In this document: one piece after another, positions 1-5,741 of the stretch
How positions within the stretch are numbered: position 1 is the first letter of the stretch
Layout: each line of letters begins with the position of its first letter
NCBI GenBank assembly: GCA_002426555.1
Contig: DIQU01000109.1
Coordinates: 1 to 6,979 of the forward strand
Origin: Firmicutes bacterium UBA5454
Lineage (GTDB): Bacteria > Bacillota > Clostridia > Caldicoprobacterales > DTU083
DNA: 6,979 nucleotides
Reading direction: 5' to 3'
The notes under the pieces: generated by a model
The model's input: the letters and a program-made list of their open reading frames with translations, nothing else
Told to the model about the DNA's origin: nothing
The model's database searches: none
Made by a program: the position numbers and the translations under genes

Positions 1-270
1 CTGCATTCTCAAAAAGAATGGGATTCTATTCAAAACATACTTTATGTAACCACACCGGCAAAAGTGGTATTCTACGACTGGGGAAACCTTGATCAGGAAC
101 CTGTTATTGCACAAAATATTTTAGATGCCTATCAACAGGTACTGGACAGCAGCGTTTCACCAAAAGTTAATAGTAAGTTCTTTTATACACAGCAGTATCA
201 GCTTCCTGAGATTTCTGGAAGTCAGAAGTCAGAGGTTGGAAGTCAGATATTGGATACGGGATACGGGTAG
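1..270 (+). CDS. C-terminal end of an unidentified protein (5' partial)
   Basis: The frame is open from base 1 to the TAG at 268-270 and gives the last 89 residues of a protein that begins upstream of the window. I do not recognise the family. The visible part has an ordinary mixed composition (for example VVFYDWGNLDQEP, then a helix-like ILDAYQQVLDSS) with no membrane segment and no cysteine. The last 18 or so residues (GSQKSEVGSQ, then DTGYG) are encoded by short tandem repeats at 217-267. The natural C-terminus may therefore have been replaced or extended by repeat DNA. It is followed by about 200 bases without a gene and then by the nth promoter, so it is probably a separate transcription unit. 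A GTG at 67 could be read as a start, but the open frame upstream of it and the lack of a ribosome binding site argue for a longer gene. Confidence 0.55.
   Translation: MHSQKEWDSIQNILYVTTPAKVVFYDWGNLDQEPVIAQNILDAYQQVLDSSVSPKVNSKFFYTQQYQLPEISGSQKSEVGSQILDTGYG
217..267. repeat. Cluster of 7-bp short tandem repeats at the end of a gene
   Basis: AAGTCAG occurs twice in tandem (219-225 and 226-232). GGAAGTCAG is at 217-225 and again at 238-246. GATACGG occurs twice in tandem (253-259 and 260-266). The repeats lie in the final codons of the upstream gene and supply its stop codon context. Heptamer arrays of this look are familiar between genes in many bacterial genomes. That this one invaded the gene end is inference. 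Confidence 0.6.
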
Positions 271-301
271 AAACGAGATTACAGGTTACTGATATTTGTA
301 G

Positions 302-323
302 GGGCAGACGACCCTGTCTGCCC
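302..323. repeat. REP/MITE-like palindromic hairpin
   Basis: GGGCAGAC (302-309) and GTCTGCCC (316-323) form a perfect 8-bp inverted repeat around the 6-base loop GACCCT. The left arm is preceded by TTTGTAG. The form GTAGGGGCAGAC...GTCTGCCC resembles the dispersed palindromic repeats I know from many Firmicutes and cyanobacterial genomes. There is no T-run after the right arm (GAAACATG follows), so it is not a classical intrinsic terminator for the upstream gene, although the RNA hairpin could protect that transcript's 3' end. Confidence 0.6.
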
Positions 324-361
324 GAAACATGATATTAAGTATTTGTTACGAGGCAAGATTA

Positions 362-390
362 TGGACTTCAACTTGCTGGTATAGTATAAT
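362..390 (+). promoter_or_regulatory. Predicted sigma-A-type promoter for nth
   Basis: A perfect -10 hexamer TATAAT lies at 385-390. At exactly 17 bases upstream is TGGACT (362-367), matching TTGACA at four of six positions. Transcription would begin near 397, leaving a 5' leader of about 70 bases before the nth ATG at 469. No other promoter this good lies between the upstream gene and nth. Confidence 0.55.
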
Positions 391-468
391 GTTCAAAAGT
401 TGATATGTGGATTTCAGTTGCAGTATAAGAAAACTGTAAAGCACTATACAGCTGTGAAGGAGCATACA

Positions 469-1197
469 ATGGAAAAAGCGAAAAACCTGCAGAATCAAAA
501 TAGCAGCAGAAAACAGCAGGTAAAAAGCAGACGCAAAAAAAATGAGCAAGCTAGAATTAATGAAATACTGCGAATACTGAAAGAAAACTATACTTCTGCA
601 GGGACAGAACTGGATCATACCAATCCCTTTGAATTGCTGATAGCTACTATTTTGGCAGCTCAATGCACCGACAGGCAGGTGAACAAGGTCACACCGGGGC
701 TGTTTGCCAAGTACCCGGGTCCCGAGGAAATGGTCAGCTTGACTGAAGAGGAGTTAGCTGTCATTATTTATAGCTGCGGCTTTTACAAGACCAAAAGTCG
801 TAACATCCTTCAAACATGTAGAATTTTATTGGCGGAATATGGGGGACAGGTTCCAGATAATATGGAATCTCTGACCAAATTACCGGGTGTAGGCAGGAAA
901 ACTGCCAATGTGGTTATGAGCAATGCTTTCGGTAAAGATGCTATTGCAGTTGATACCCATGTATTTCGTGTCTCCAATCGTCTGGGGCTGGCTTATGCCA
1001 AGGATGTATTAAACACTGAAAAGCAATTAATGGGGAACATACCAAAAAAGGACTGGTCGGATGCTCATCATTGGCTGATTCATCATGGCCGCAGGGTCTG
1101 CAAGGCAAGAAAGCCTGATTGTGATAATTGTTTCCTAAACCATGTATGCATCTATTTCAATGATGGACAAGTTTCCACACAAGTCAAACAAAAATAA
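469..1197 (+). CDS. nth: Endonuclease III (DNA glycosylase/AP lyase)
   Basis: A 242-residue base-excision repair enzyme that removes oxidised pyrimidines and nicks the abasic site by beta-elimination. The core matches the Nth family throughout: NPFELLIATILAAQCTD (52-68), the helix-hairpin-helix LPGVGRKTA (138-146) with catalytic Lys144, and AVDTHVFRVSNRLGL with catalytic Asp162. The C-terminal iron-sulfur loop has Cys211, 218, 221 and 227 in the standard C-x6-C-x2-C-x5-C spacing, so a [4Fe-4S] cluster is expected. I chose ATG 469 because AAGGAG at 457-462 sits 6 bases before it. The frame stays open back to a TTG at 400, but that start has no ribosome binding site and lies just at the predicted transcription start. 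The N-terminus carries about 28 extra residues rich in Lys, Arg and Gln before the catalytic core, possibly a nonspecific DNA contact. It is the first gene of a probable operon, and the next gene starts 15 bases after its stop. Confidence 0.95.
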   Translation: MEKAKNLQNQNSSRKQQVKSRRKKNEQARINEILRILKENYTSAGTELDHTNPFELLIATILAAQCTDRQVNKVTPGLFAKYPGPEEMVSLTEEELAVIIYSCGFYKTKSRNILQTCRILLAEYGGQVPDNMESLTKLPGVGRKTANVVMSNAFGKDAIAVDTHVFRVSNRLGLAYAKDVLNTEKQLMGNIPKKDWSDAHHWLIHHGRRVCKARKPDCDNCFLNHVCIYFNDGQVSTQVKQK

Positions 1198-1200
1198 GAG

Positions 1201-1205
1201 AGGAG
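1201..1205 (+). promoter_or_regulatory. Ribosome binding site supporting a TTG start
   Basis: AGGAG, inside GAGAGGAGAAGG, lies 7 bases before the TTG at 1213. It supports that codon as the true start of the P-loop protein. The first ATG of that frame falls well inside the conserved region. Confidence 0.75.
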
Positions 1206-1212
1206 AAGGCCT

Positions 1213-2061
1213 TTGAAAACATATGGATTGGTAGGCACCAGCGGTACAGGGAAAAGCTATCAGGCGATCAGCCTAGCCAATGAAAAGGACATATCCTGCA
1301 TTATCGATGATGGATTGTTCATCAAAGGTGCCGGAATCATTGCAGGTACCTCAGCCAAACGGGAATCCACCAAGCTTTCTGCCGTTCGCAGAGCAATATT
1401 CATGGATCCTGATCACGCTGCCAAAGTGAGGGAGGCCATACGAGAAGAAGACCCTCCTGCTATTTTAATTTTGGCAACTTCTGTTTCCATGATAGAAAGA
1501 ATCACACAAAATCTTCATTTACCTGCTGTGGAAGAGATCATTCCAATTGAGGATGTAGCCAGTGAAAGCGAAATCAGCTGGGCTCGGAAACAGCGTGTTG
1601 AACAGGGAAAGCATATCATACCCGTCCCAACTTTTCAGGTCAGAAAAGATTTTTCCGGTTTTTTCATAGACCCGCTTCGAATCTTTCGCATAGGAAAAGG
1701 CAAGAAGATAGAAGCTTTGGAGAAAACAGTGGTACGCCCCACCTATAGTTATTTCGGCAGGTTTTTTATAGCAGATTACGTCATCGAAGCCATGACCGGC
1801 CATACTGCAAAGAATACAGCTGGAGTTCACAGAATACAAAAATGTGCTGTTCAAAGTCAGGATGAAGGTATCTCCATAGAGTTGGATATCGAAGTGGTCT
1901 ATGGACTCCCAATTCATTTGATTATGAAGGAAATACAGGAAAATGTAATGATTGAGGTTGGATATGCCACAGATCTGAATATCCTGGCGGTTGATGTTAC
2001 TGCAAGAAAAGTAATTGTATTGAAGGAAAGGGAGAATTTAACACGAATCAATTTAAAGTAA
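1213..2061 (+). CDS. P-loop NTPase fused to an Asp23/Gls24-like domain
   Basis: A 282-residue protein of no established function that I recognise only as a conserved clostridial type. Seen: a Walker A motif GTSGTGKS (residues 8-15) straight after the first strand; a second strand with paired acids (CIIDDGLFI, 29-37); and a third hydrophobic strand, ILILATS (84-90), followed by a kinase-like helix (MIERITQNL). A linker then contains an unusual GKHIIPVPTF (132-141) and DFSGFF. From about residue 180 the sequence reads like the Asp23/Gls24 (DUF322) alkaline-shock family: VIEAMTGHTAKNTAGVHRI, then ISIELDIEVVYGLPI, MKEIQENVM and a final beta strand. No canonical Walker B Asp follows a strand of the usual type, so NTP hydrolysis is uncertain. 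There is no signal peptide or membrane segment, so it is probably cytoplasmic or envelope-associated through partners, as Asp23 proteins are. It follows nth by 15 bases and is probably co-transcribed with it. A role in DNA repair is not shown. Confidence 0.75.
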   Translation: MKTYGLVGTSGTGKSYQAISLANEKDISCIIDDGLFIKGAGIIAGTSAKRESTKLSAVRRAIFMDPDHAAKVREAIREEDPPAILILATSVSMIERITQNLHLPAVEEIIPIEDVASESEISWARKQRVEQGKHIIPVPTFQVRKDFSGFFIDPLRIFRIGKGKKIEALEKTVVRPTYSYFGRFFIADYVIEAMTGHTAKNTAGVHRIQKCAVQSQDEGISIELDIEVVYGLPIHLIMKEIQENVMIEVGYATDLNILAVDVTARKVIVLKERENLTRINLK

Positions 2062-2066
2062 ATAAT

Positions 2067-2300
2067 TTGTTGGAATCCAGAAATCTGCCTCCTCTGCTTC
2101 AGTTTCAAGATGGTTCGCCGGTAAATTCAGCAGATGATTGGAATCAAAGGCGGGATATATTGGCAGAGCTTACAGATACCAATGAAAAGGCATGGGGAAC
2201 GAAAAGCTGAAGATCCTGGCAATCTGATGATGTGGGCATGGCTTTCACCTTAGAACAGGATCACATTTTCACAGCCGATATGACTGGCTTCGATATATAG
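2067..2300 (+). pseudogene. Remnant of an esterase-like (alpha/beta hydrolase) N-terminus
   Basis: This lies in the 298 bases between the P-loop gene and ogg. The frame starting at TTG 2067 reads LLESRNLPPLLQFQDGSPV then ADDWNQRRD up to a TGA at 2208-2210. It continues in the same frame as a further 29 codons (…FTLEQDHIFTADMTGFDI) to a TAG at 2298-2300. The pattern of a Pro-rich start, F.DG..V, a short stretch, then DW..RR and a helix resembles the N-terminus of acetylxylan/glucuronoyl-esterase-like hydrolases. That match is from memory. There is no ribosome binding site at a usable start, and the body of such an enzyme (several hundred residues with Ser-His-Asp) is absent, so this is most likely a decayed fragment. 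The alternative is chance coding-like sequence. From 2301 to 2345 I see nothing recognisable and no strong promoter or terminator. Confidence 0.4.
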
Positions 2301-2345
2301 AATTTATGAGAAAACACAGACGTTAGGTAAACTCATTGTAATAGC

Positions 2346-2352
2346 AAAGGGG
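2346..2352 (+). promoter_or_regulatory. Ribosome binding site supporting the TTG start of ogg
   Basis: AAAGGGG lies 7 bases before TTG 2360. An in-frame TAG at 2342-2344 closes the frame just upstream. The next in-frame ATG is about 95 codons into the protein, beyond conserved residues, so TTG must be the start. Confidence 0.7.
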
Positions 2353-2359
2353 TGCAGGG

Positions 2360-3232
2360 TTGGAGGCTGTTTTATACGGGAAAGCTGTTCATGTACATGG
2401 GGTAACGGACTTTTTTTCGGATCATGTTTTTGATTGCGGACAGGCTTTCCGATGGAAGCAAGGGGAAAAAGGATATACAGCTGTGGTAGACAGCAAGGTT
2501 ATCCGCGCAAGCTATGATACAGAAAAACAGATATTAGTGCTTGAAAACTGCAGCCTGGATGATTACCATGGTTTCTGGAGGAATTATTTTGATTTGGACA
2601 GAGATTATGGTCAAGTAAAAAAGGACTTGTCATCAGATCCGGTTATGAAAGAAGCAGTCGCGTATGGATGGGGTATGCGGGTTCTCAATCAGGATCCCTG
2701 GGAGACACTGATATCATTTATTATATCAGCTAATAATAATATCACAAGAATCAAGGGTATTATTGATAAACTATCCGCACGGTTTGGCAAAGAGATTGTA
2801 TGGGAGGGAAAGTCATACTATAGCTTTCCGACACCCGAATCCCTAGCAGCTGCTGATGATTCTGCTCTAAAGGAATGCGGCTGCGGTTACCGTGGAAGAT
2901 ATATTAAAAACACAGCGGATATGGTGGCTCGCGGTTTGGTTTCGCCTTATGAGATAAGGGAACTGCCATATGAGGAAGCTCATAAAGAGGTACAAAAATT
3001 CACTGGTGTAGGTGACAAGGTAGCAGACTGTATACTGCTGTATTCCATGGGGAAAGCTGAAGCGTTTCCGGTGGATGTGTGGGTCAAAAGAGTAATGGAA
3101 TATTTCTACATTGGACATCCAGTGCCCATAAAGGAAATAAAGTCCATTGCAGCAAAGCAGTTTGGTCGATATGCCGGATTGGCTCAGCAATATCTGTTTT
3201 ATTATGCAAGAGAGAAGAAAATCGGGAAATAA
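2360..3232 (+). CDS. ogg: 8-oxoguanine DNA glycosylase/AP lyase (OGG1 family)
   Basis: A 290-residue HhH-GPD enzyme that excises 8-oxoguanine from DNA, with associated lyase activity. In order it has the OGG1-type N-terminal domain with FDCGQAFRW (24-32), whose Gly27 matches the glycine that senses the oxidised guanine in human OGG1. Then come ISANNNITR (122-130), CGCGYRGRY (173-181) and the helix-hairpin-helix FTGVGDKVADC (214-224) with catalytic Lys220. PVDVWVKR follows with catalytic Asp239. At the end, YAGLAQQYLF (271-280) places Phe280 at the position of the human base-stacking Phe319. There is no iron-sulfur cluster, as expected for OGG1. Asn125, Arg130, Tyr177 and Arg178 align with the human residues around the estranged cytosine, while Trp241 replaces the human His270. 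It follows the remnant region, and its stop codon overlaps the ribosome binding site of the DUF554 gene, so these two are co-transcribed. Confidence 0.93.
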   Translation: MEAVLYGKAVHVHGVTDFFSDHVFDCGQAFRWKQGEKGYTAVVDSKVIRASYDTEKQILVLENCSLDDYHGFWRNYFDLDRDYGQVKKDLSSDPVMKEAVAYGWGMRVLNQDPWETLISFIISANNNITRIKGIIDKLSARFGKEIVWEGKSYYSFPTPESLAAADDSALKECGCGYRGRYIKNTADMVARGLVSPYEIRELPYEEAHKEVQKFTGVGDKVADCILLYSMGKAEAFPVDVWVKRVMEYFYIGHPVPIKEIKSIAAKQFGRYAGLAQQYLFYYAREKKIGK

Positions 3233-3236
3233 GGAG
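3231..3236 (+). promoter_or_regulatory. Ribosome binding site supporting the TTG start of the DUF554 gene
   Basis: AAGGAG overlaps the ogg TAA (3230-3232) and lies 8 bases before TTG 3245. The encoded N-terminus, WGTIVNTAAILIGSLLG, is the family's usual beginning, so the TTG start is well supported and coupling to ogg translation is likely. Confidence 0.75.
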
Positions 3237-3244
3237 TAGTTAAT

Positions 3245-4123
3245 TTGTGGGGTACCATTGTCAACACAGCAGCCATACTTATTGGCAGTTTACTGGGTGT
3301 TTTGATTTATAAAGGGATAAGCAGAAAGGTTTTATTAACCGGTGTGGCTGTTTTAGCTCTTTTAAGCGCTGCAATAACTGTAATCGGCAGGTTTACCAAT
3401 TCCATTCATCCATTTACAGCTCTTACAGCCGGAGCATCTGCATGCTTGTTGTGGTTGATTATTGGTATACTGCTCCGAAACGGATTATCTGAAGCATACA
3501 GTAATATTATAATGCAGGGCATTGGTCTGGCTGTTGTAGTAATCGGGATTATCAGTTCTCTGGAAACCAGAAATATGGTTTTGGTAATTATCAGTCTGGT
3601 GCTGGGCGGTCTTATCGGACAGGCTCTGGGTATTGAAAAAAGGCTGGATGCCCTGGGGATGATTGCTCAAAAAAAATTAAAGGGCGGGGAACACAGTACT
3701 GTGTCTCAAGGCTTTGTCAGCGCCAGTTTAATATTCTGTGTAGGAGCTATGGCTATTGTAGGCTCACTGGAAGCAGGTCTTATGGGAAATTATTTGACAC
3801 TTTATGCAAAGTCCATGCTGGATGGAATTACCTCCATTGTATTAGCTTCTACCTTTGGTGTAGGAGTATTGTTTTCAGCACTTTCTGTGTTTGTATATCA
3901 AGGCGCCATAACATTGGCCGCAGGCTTCCTATCCCCATATTTATCGGATGTAGTCGTTGCAGAGATGACTGCTATTGGCGGCATTTTAATTATTGGAATC
4001 GGATTGTCCATGCTGAATGTACGCAAATTTAATATTGGTAATCTTCTTCCTGCTATTTTTATTCCACCTGTCTATTTTCCCCTTGCCGGCTTAATTCGGC
4101 AATTATTGGAATCACTGCCTTGA
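3245..4123 (+). CDS. DUF554 family integral membrane protein with an extra N-terminal helix pair
   Basis: A 292-residue polytopic membrane protein of the DUF554 (YdfK/YqgA) family, whose function is not firmly known. Family hallmarks are the N-terminal GTIVNTAAILIGSLLG, IIMQGIGLAVVVIG (88-101), LVLGGLIGQALGIE, FVSASLIFCVGAMAIVGSLE (157-176), LYAKSMLDGITSI and GNLLPAIF near the end. Hydrophobic segments lie at about 5-22, 29-47, 58-78, 87-105, 110-129, 158-175, 194-230, 240-257 and 264-286. Typical members are about 230 residues long. This one has roughly 55 extra residues (27-80) inserted between the usual first and second helices. The insert looks like a copy of the first unit: SLLGVLIYKGIS (15-26) against LIIGILLRNGLS (71-82). 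It begins 12 bases after ogg and is probably the last gene of that operon. TTGCCG (4083-4088) and CGGCAA (4097-4102) could pair near its end, but no T-run follows. Confidence 0.88.
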   Translation: MWGTIVNTAAILIGSLLGVLIYKGISRKVLLTGVAVLALLSAAITVIGRFTNSIHPFTALTAGASACLLWLIIGILLRNGLSEAYSNIIMQGIGLAVVVIGIISSLETRNMVLVIISLVLGGLIGQALGIEKRLDALGMIAQKKLKGGEHSTVSQGFVSASLIFCVGAMAIVGSLEAGLMGNYLTLYAKSMLDGITSIVLASTFGVGVLFSALSVFVYQGAITLAAGFLSPYLSDVVVAEMTAIGGILIIGIGLSMLNVRKFNIGNLLPAIFIPPVYFPLAGLIRQLLESLP

Positions 4124-4148
4124 CACTGTTTCTTAGTTTTGTTAAACT
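4120..4148 (+). promoter_or_regulatory. Predicted sigma-A-type promoter for guaBA
   Basis: A perfect -35 hexamer TTGACA (4120-4125) overlaps the TGA stop codon of the DUF554 gene. It is followed after 17 bases by TAAACT (4143-4148), a four-of-six match to TATAAT. Transcription would start near 4155, giving a guaB leader of about 107 bases. The leader (4155-4261) is AT-rich. I see no purine riboswitch core and no strong terminator/antiterminator pair in it, only the 8-base palindrome CTGATCAG at 4194-4201. Confidence 0.55.
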
Positions 4149-4250
4149 TATTTTTAATATTTATTTACTTGAATACTCATGCAGAAAACATTACTGATCA
4201 GCTTTTATATCAATTGAAGAACCTGCAAAAGGACTCATTACCAACAAAAT

Positions 4251-4260
4251 AAGGAAAGGG
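4251..4260 (+). promoter_or_regulatory. Ribosome binding site of guaB, compatible with two GTG starts
   Basis: AAGGAAAGGG contains two overlapping signals. AAGGA (4251-4255) is 6 bases before GTG 4262, and AAAGGG (4255-4260) is 7 bases before GTG 4268. The two in-frame starts differ by two residues, and the sequence alone does not decide between them. Confidence 0.6.
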
Positions 4261-4261
4261 T

Positions 4262-5728
4262 GTGTTTGTGATTAAAGATCGGATTCAAAAAGAAGGTTTA
4301 ACCTTTGATGATGTATTGTTAATTCCACAACAGTCGGACGTATTACCCAAAGATGTAAATCTCAGCACATGGTTGACCAGAAAAATCAAGCTCAATATAC
4401 CATTGATGAGCGCAGCTATGGATACAGTAACAGAGGCGAAATCTGCCATCGCTATCGCGCGGGAAGGTGGTATCGGCATCATTCATAAAAATATGACGAT
4501 AGAGGAACATGCAGATCAGGTTGATAAGGTAAAACGATCCGAGCATGGTGTTATTGTAGATCCCTTCTATCTGTCTGCAGAGCATTTATTGTCAGATGCC
4601 ATGGAACTGATGAAGAAATATCGGATTTCAGGTGTTCCAATTACAGATCATGGTAAGTTGATTGGTATAATAACTAATCGGGATATCCGATTTGAGACTG
4701 ATTTTACTCAAAAGATCCGCAATGTTATGACCTCTGAAAATTTGGTTACCGGTCCGGAAGGCACTACTCTGGCAGAAGCTCAGGAAATTCTTCGGCAGCA
4801 CAAAATCGAGAAGCTGCCCATTGTGGATAAGAATGGGATGTTAAAAGGTTTAATAACTATCAAGGACATTGAAAAGGCTATTCAATACCCCAATTCTGCA
4901 AAAGATGACGGTGGTCGTTTACTTGCAGGCGCGGCTGTAGGTATTGCCAAGGACACCATAGACAGGGTAGCTGCTTTGGTTCAAGCTAAGGTAGATGTCA
5001 TAGCTGTGGATACCGCTCATGGTCATTCGAAAAATGTTATTGAATTGGTTAAGACAATCAAGAGTCACTATCCTGATTTACAGCTTATAGCCGGAAATGT
5101 AGCTACTGCAGAAGCTACCCGTGACTTAATAAAGGCAGGAGCTGATTGTGTCAAGGTGGGCATTGGTCCAGGGTCAATATGTACTACTCGTGTAGTAGCA
5201 GGAATAGGTGTTCCTCAAATTACTGCCATATTTGATTGTGCAAAGGAAGCTGATAGATATGGAGTTCCCATCATAGCAGACGGGGGAATAAAATACTCAG
5301 GAGATATTACCAAGGCCATTGCAGCAGGTGCCAGCGCAGTTATGATTGGAAGTTTGTTGGCAGGAACTGAGGAAAGCCCTGGAGAAAGCGAAATATATCA
5401 GGGCCGCAGGTTCAAGGTTTATAGAGGAATGGGGTCTATGAGCGCTATGGCTGCAGGCAGTAAGGATCGTTACTTCCAGGAAGATGTTCTAAAGCCGGTT
5501 CCCGAAGGTGTAGAAGGTCGGGTACCTTTTAAAGGCGCTCTTGCAGATACTGTATATCAGTTAATTGGAGGCTTGCGTTCAGGTATGGGCTATTGTGGAA
5601 CTCCTACTATACAAGATTTGAGGACCAAGACTCAATTCATGAGAATAACAGGGGCAGGCTTAAAAGAGAATCATCCTCATGACATTTACATCACCAAGGA
5701 AGCTCCAAATTACAGTGTGGGAGTGTAG
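4262..5728 (+). CDS. guaB: Inosine-5'-monophosphate dehydrogenase
   Basis: A 488-residue cytoplasmic enzyme that oxidises IMP to XMP with NAD+, the first committed step to guanine nucleotides. Full family length, matching Bacillus-type GuaB end to end. Seen: EGLTFDDVLLIP (11-22); two CBS domains at about 98-145 and 155-210 inserted in the barrel (RISGVPI and KIEKLPIVD mark them); AVDTAHGHS (248-256); the potassium and active-site loop GIGPGSICTTR with catalytic Cys307; IADGGIKYSGD (338-348) for phosphate binding; RGMGSMSAM; and the flap KDRYFQED with the Arg403-Tyr404 dyad. It ends HPHDIYITKEAPNY. The start is GTG at 4262, or GTG at 4268 giving 486 residues. guaA follows 13 bases later, so the two form a GMP-synthesis operon. 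Nothing looks degraded. Confidence 0.97.
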   Translation: MFVIKDRIQKEGLTFDDVLLIPQQSDVLPKDVNLSTWLTRKIKLNIPLMSAAMDTVTEAKSAIAIAREGGIGIIHKNMTIEEHADQVDKVKRSEHGVIVDPFYLSAEHLLSDAMELMKKYRISGVPITDHGKLIGIITNRDIRFETDFTQKIRNVMTSENLVTGPEGTTLAEAQEILRQHKIEKLPIVDKNGMLKGLITIKDIEKAIQYPNSAKDDGGRLLAGAAVGIAKDTIDRVAALVQAKVDVIAVDTAHGHSKNVIELVKTIKSHYPDLQLIAGNVATAEATRDLIKAGADCVKVGIGPGSICTTRVVAGIGVPQITAIFDCAKEADRYGVPIIADGGIKYSGDITKAIAAGASAVMIGSLLAGTEESPGESEIYQGRRFKVYRGMGSMSAMAAGSKDRYFQEDVLKPVPEGVEGRVPFKGALADTVYQLIGGLRSGMGYCGTPTIQDLRTKTQFMRITGAGLKENHPHDIYITKEAPNYSVGV

Positions 5729-5733
5729 GGGGA
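5727..5733 (+). promoter_or_regulatory. Ribosome binding site of guaA
   Basis: AGGGGGA, overlapping the guaB TAG, lies 8 bases before ATG 5742. An ATG-GAT-TGA triplet set at 5734-5742 lies between, out of frame, with its stop overlapping the guaA start as TGATG. An in-frame TTG (5739) just before the ATG is less likely to be used. Confidence 0.6.
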
Positions 5734-5741
5734 ATGGATTG

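Noticed and set aside
302..323. Palindrome as an intrinsic terminator
   Set aside because: GC-rich stem, but followed by GAAACATG rather than a T-run.
400..468. Longer nth beginning at TTG 400
   Set aside because: No ribosome binding site, it sits at the predicted transcription start, and AAGGAG is well placed before ATG 469.
1519..1917. Reverse-strand open frame of 132 codons, and similar minus-strand frames
   Set aside because: Antisense to well-supported conserved proteins, with no ribosome binding sites and no recognisable protein features.
4083..4102. TTGCCG/CGGCAA hairpin as terminator of the DUF554 gene
   Set aside because: It lies inside the coding sequence and no T-run follows. 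It may simply reflect the codons used.
4179..4217. 12-codon leader peptide (MQKTLLISFYIN) before guaB
   Set aside because: No ribosome binding site precedes the ATG, and no codon run suggests attenuation.
4155..4261. Purine riboswitch or attenuator upstream of guaB
   Set aside because: No recognisable purine aptamer core, no stable GC-rich hairpin followed by a T-run. Only the short palindrome CTGATCAG is present.
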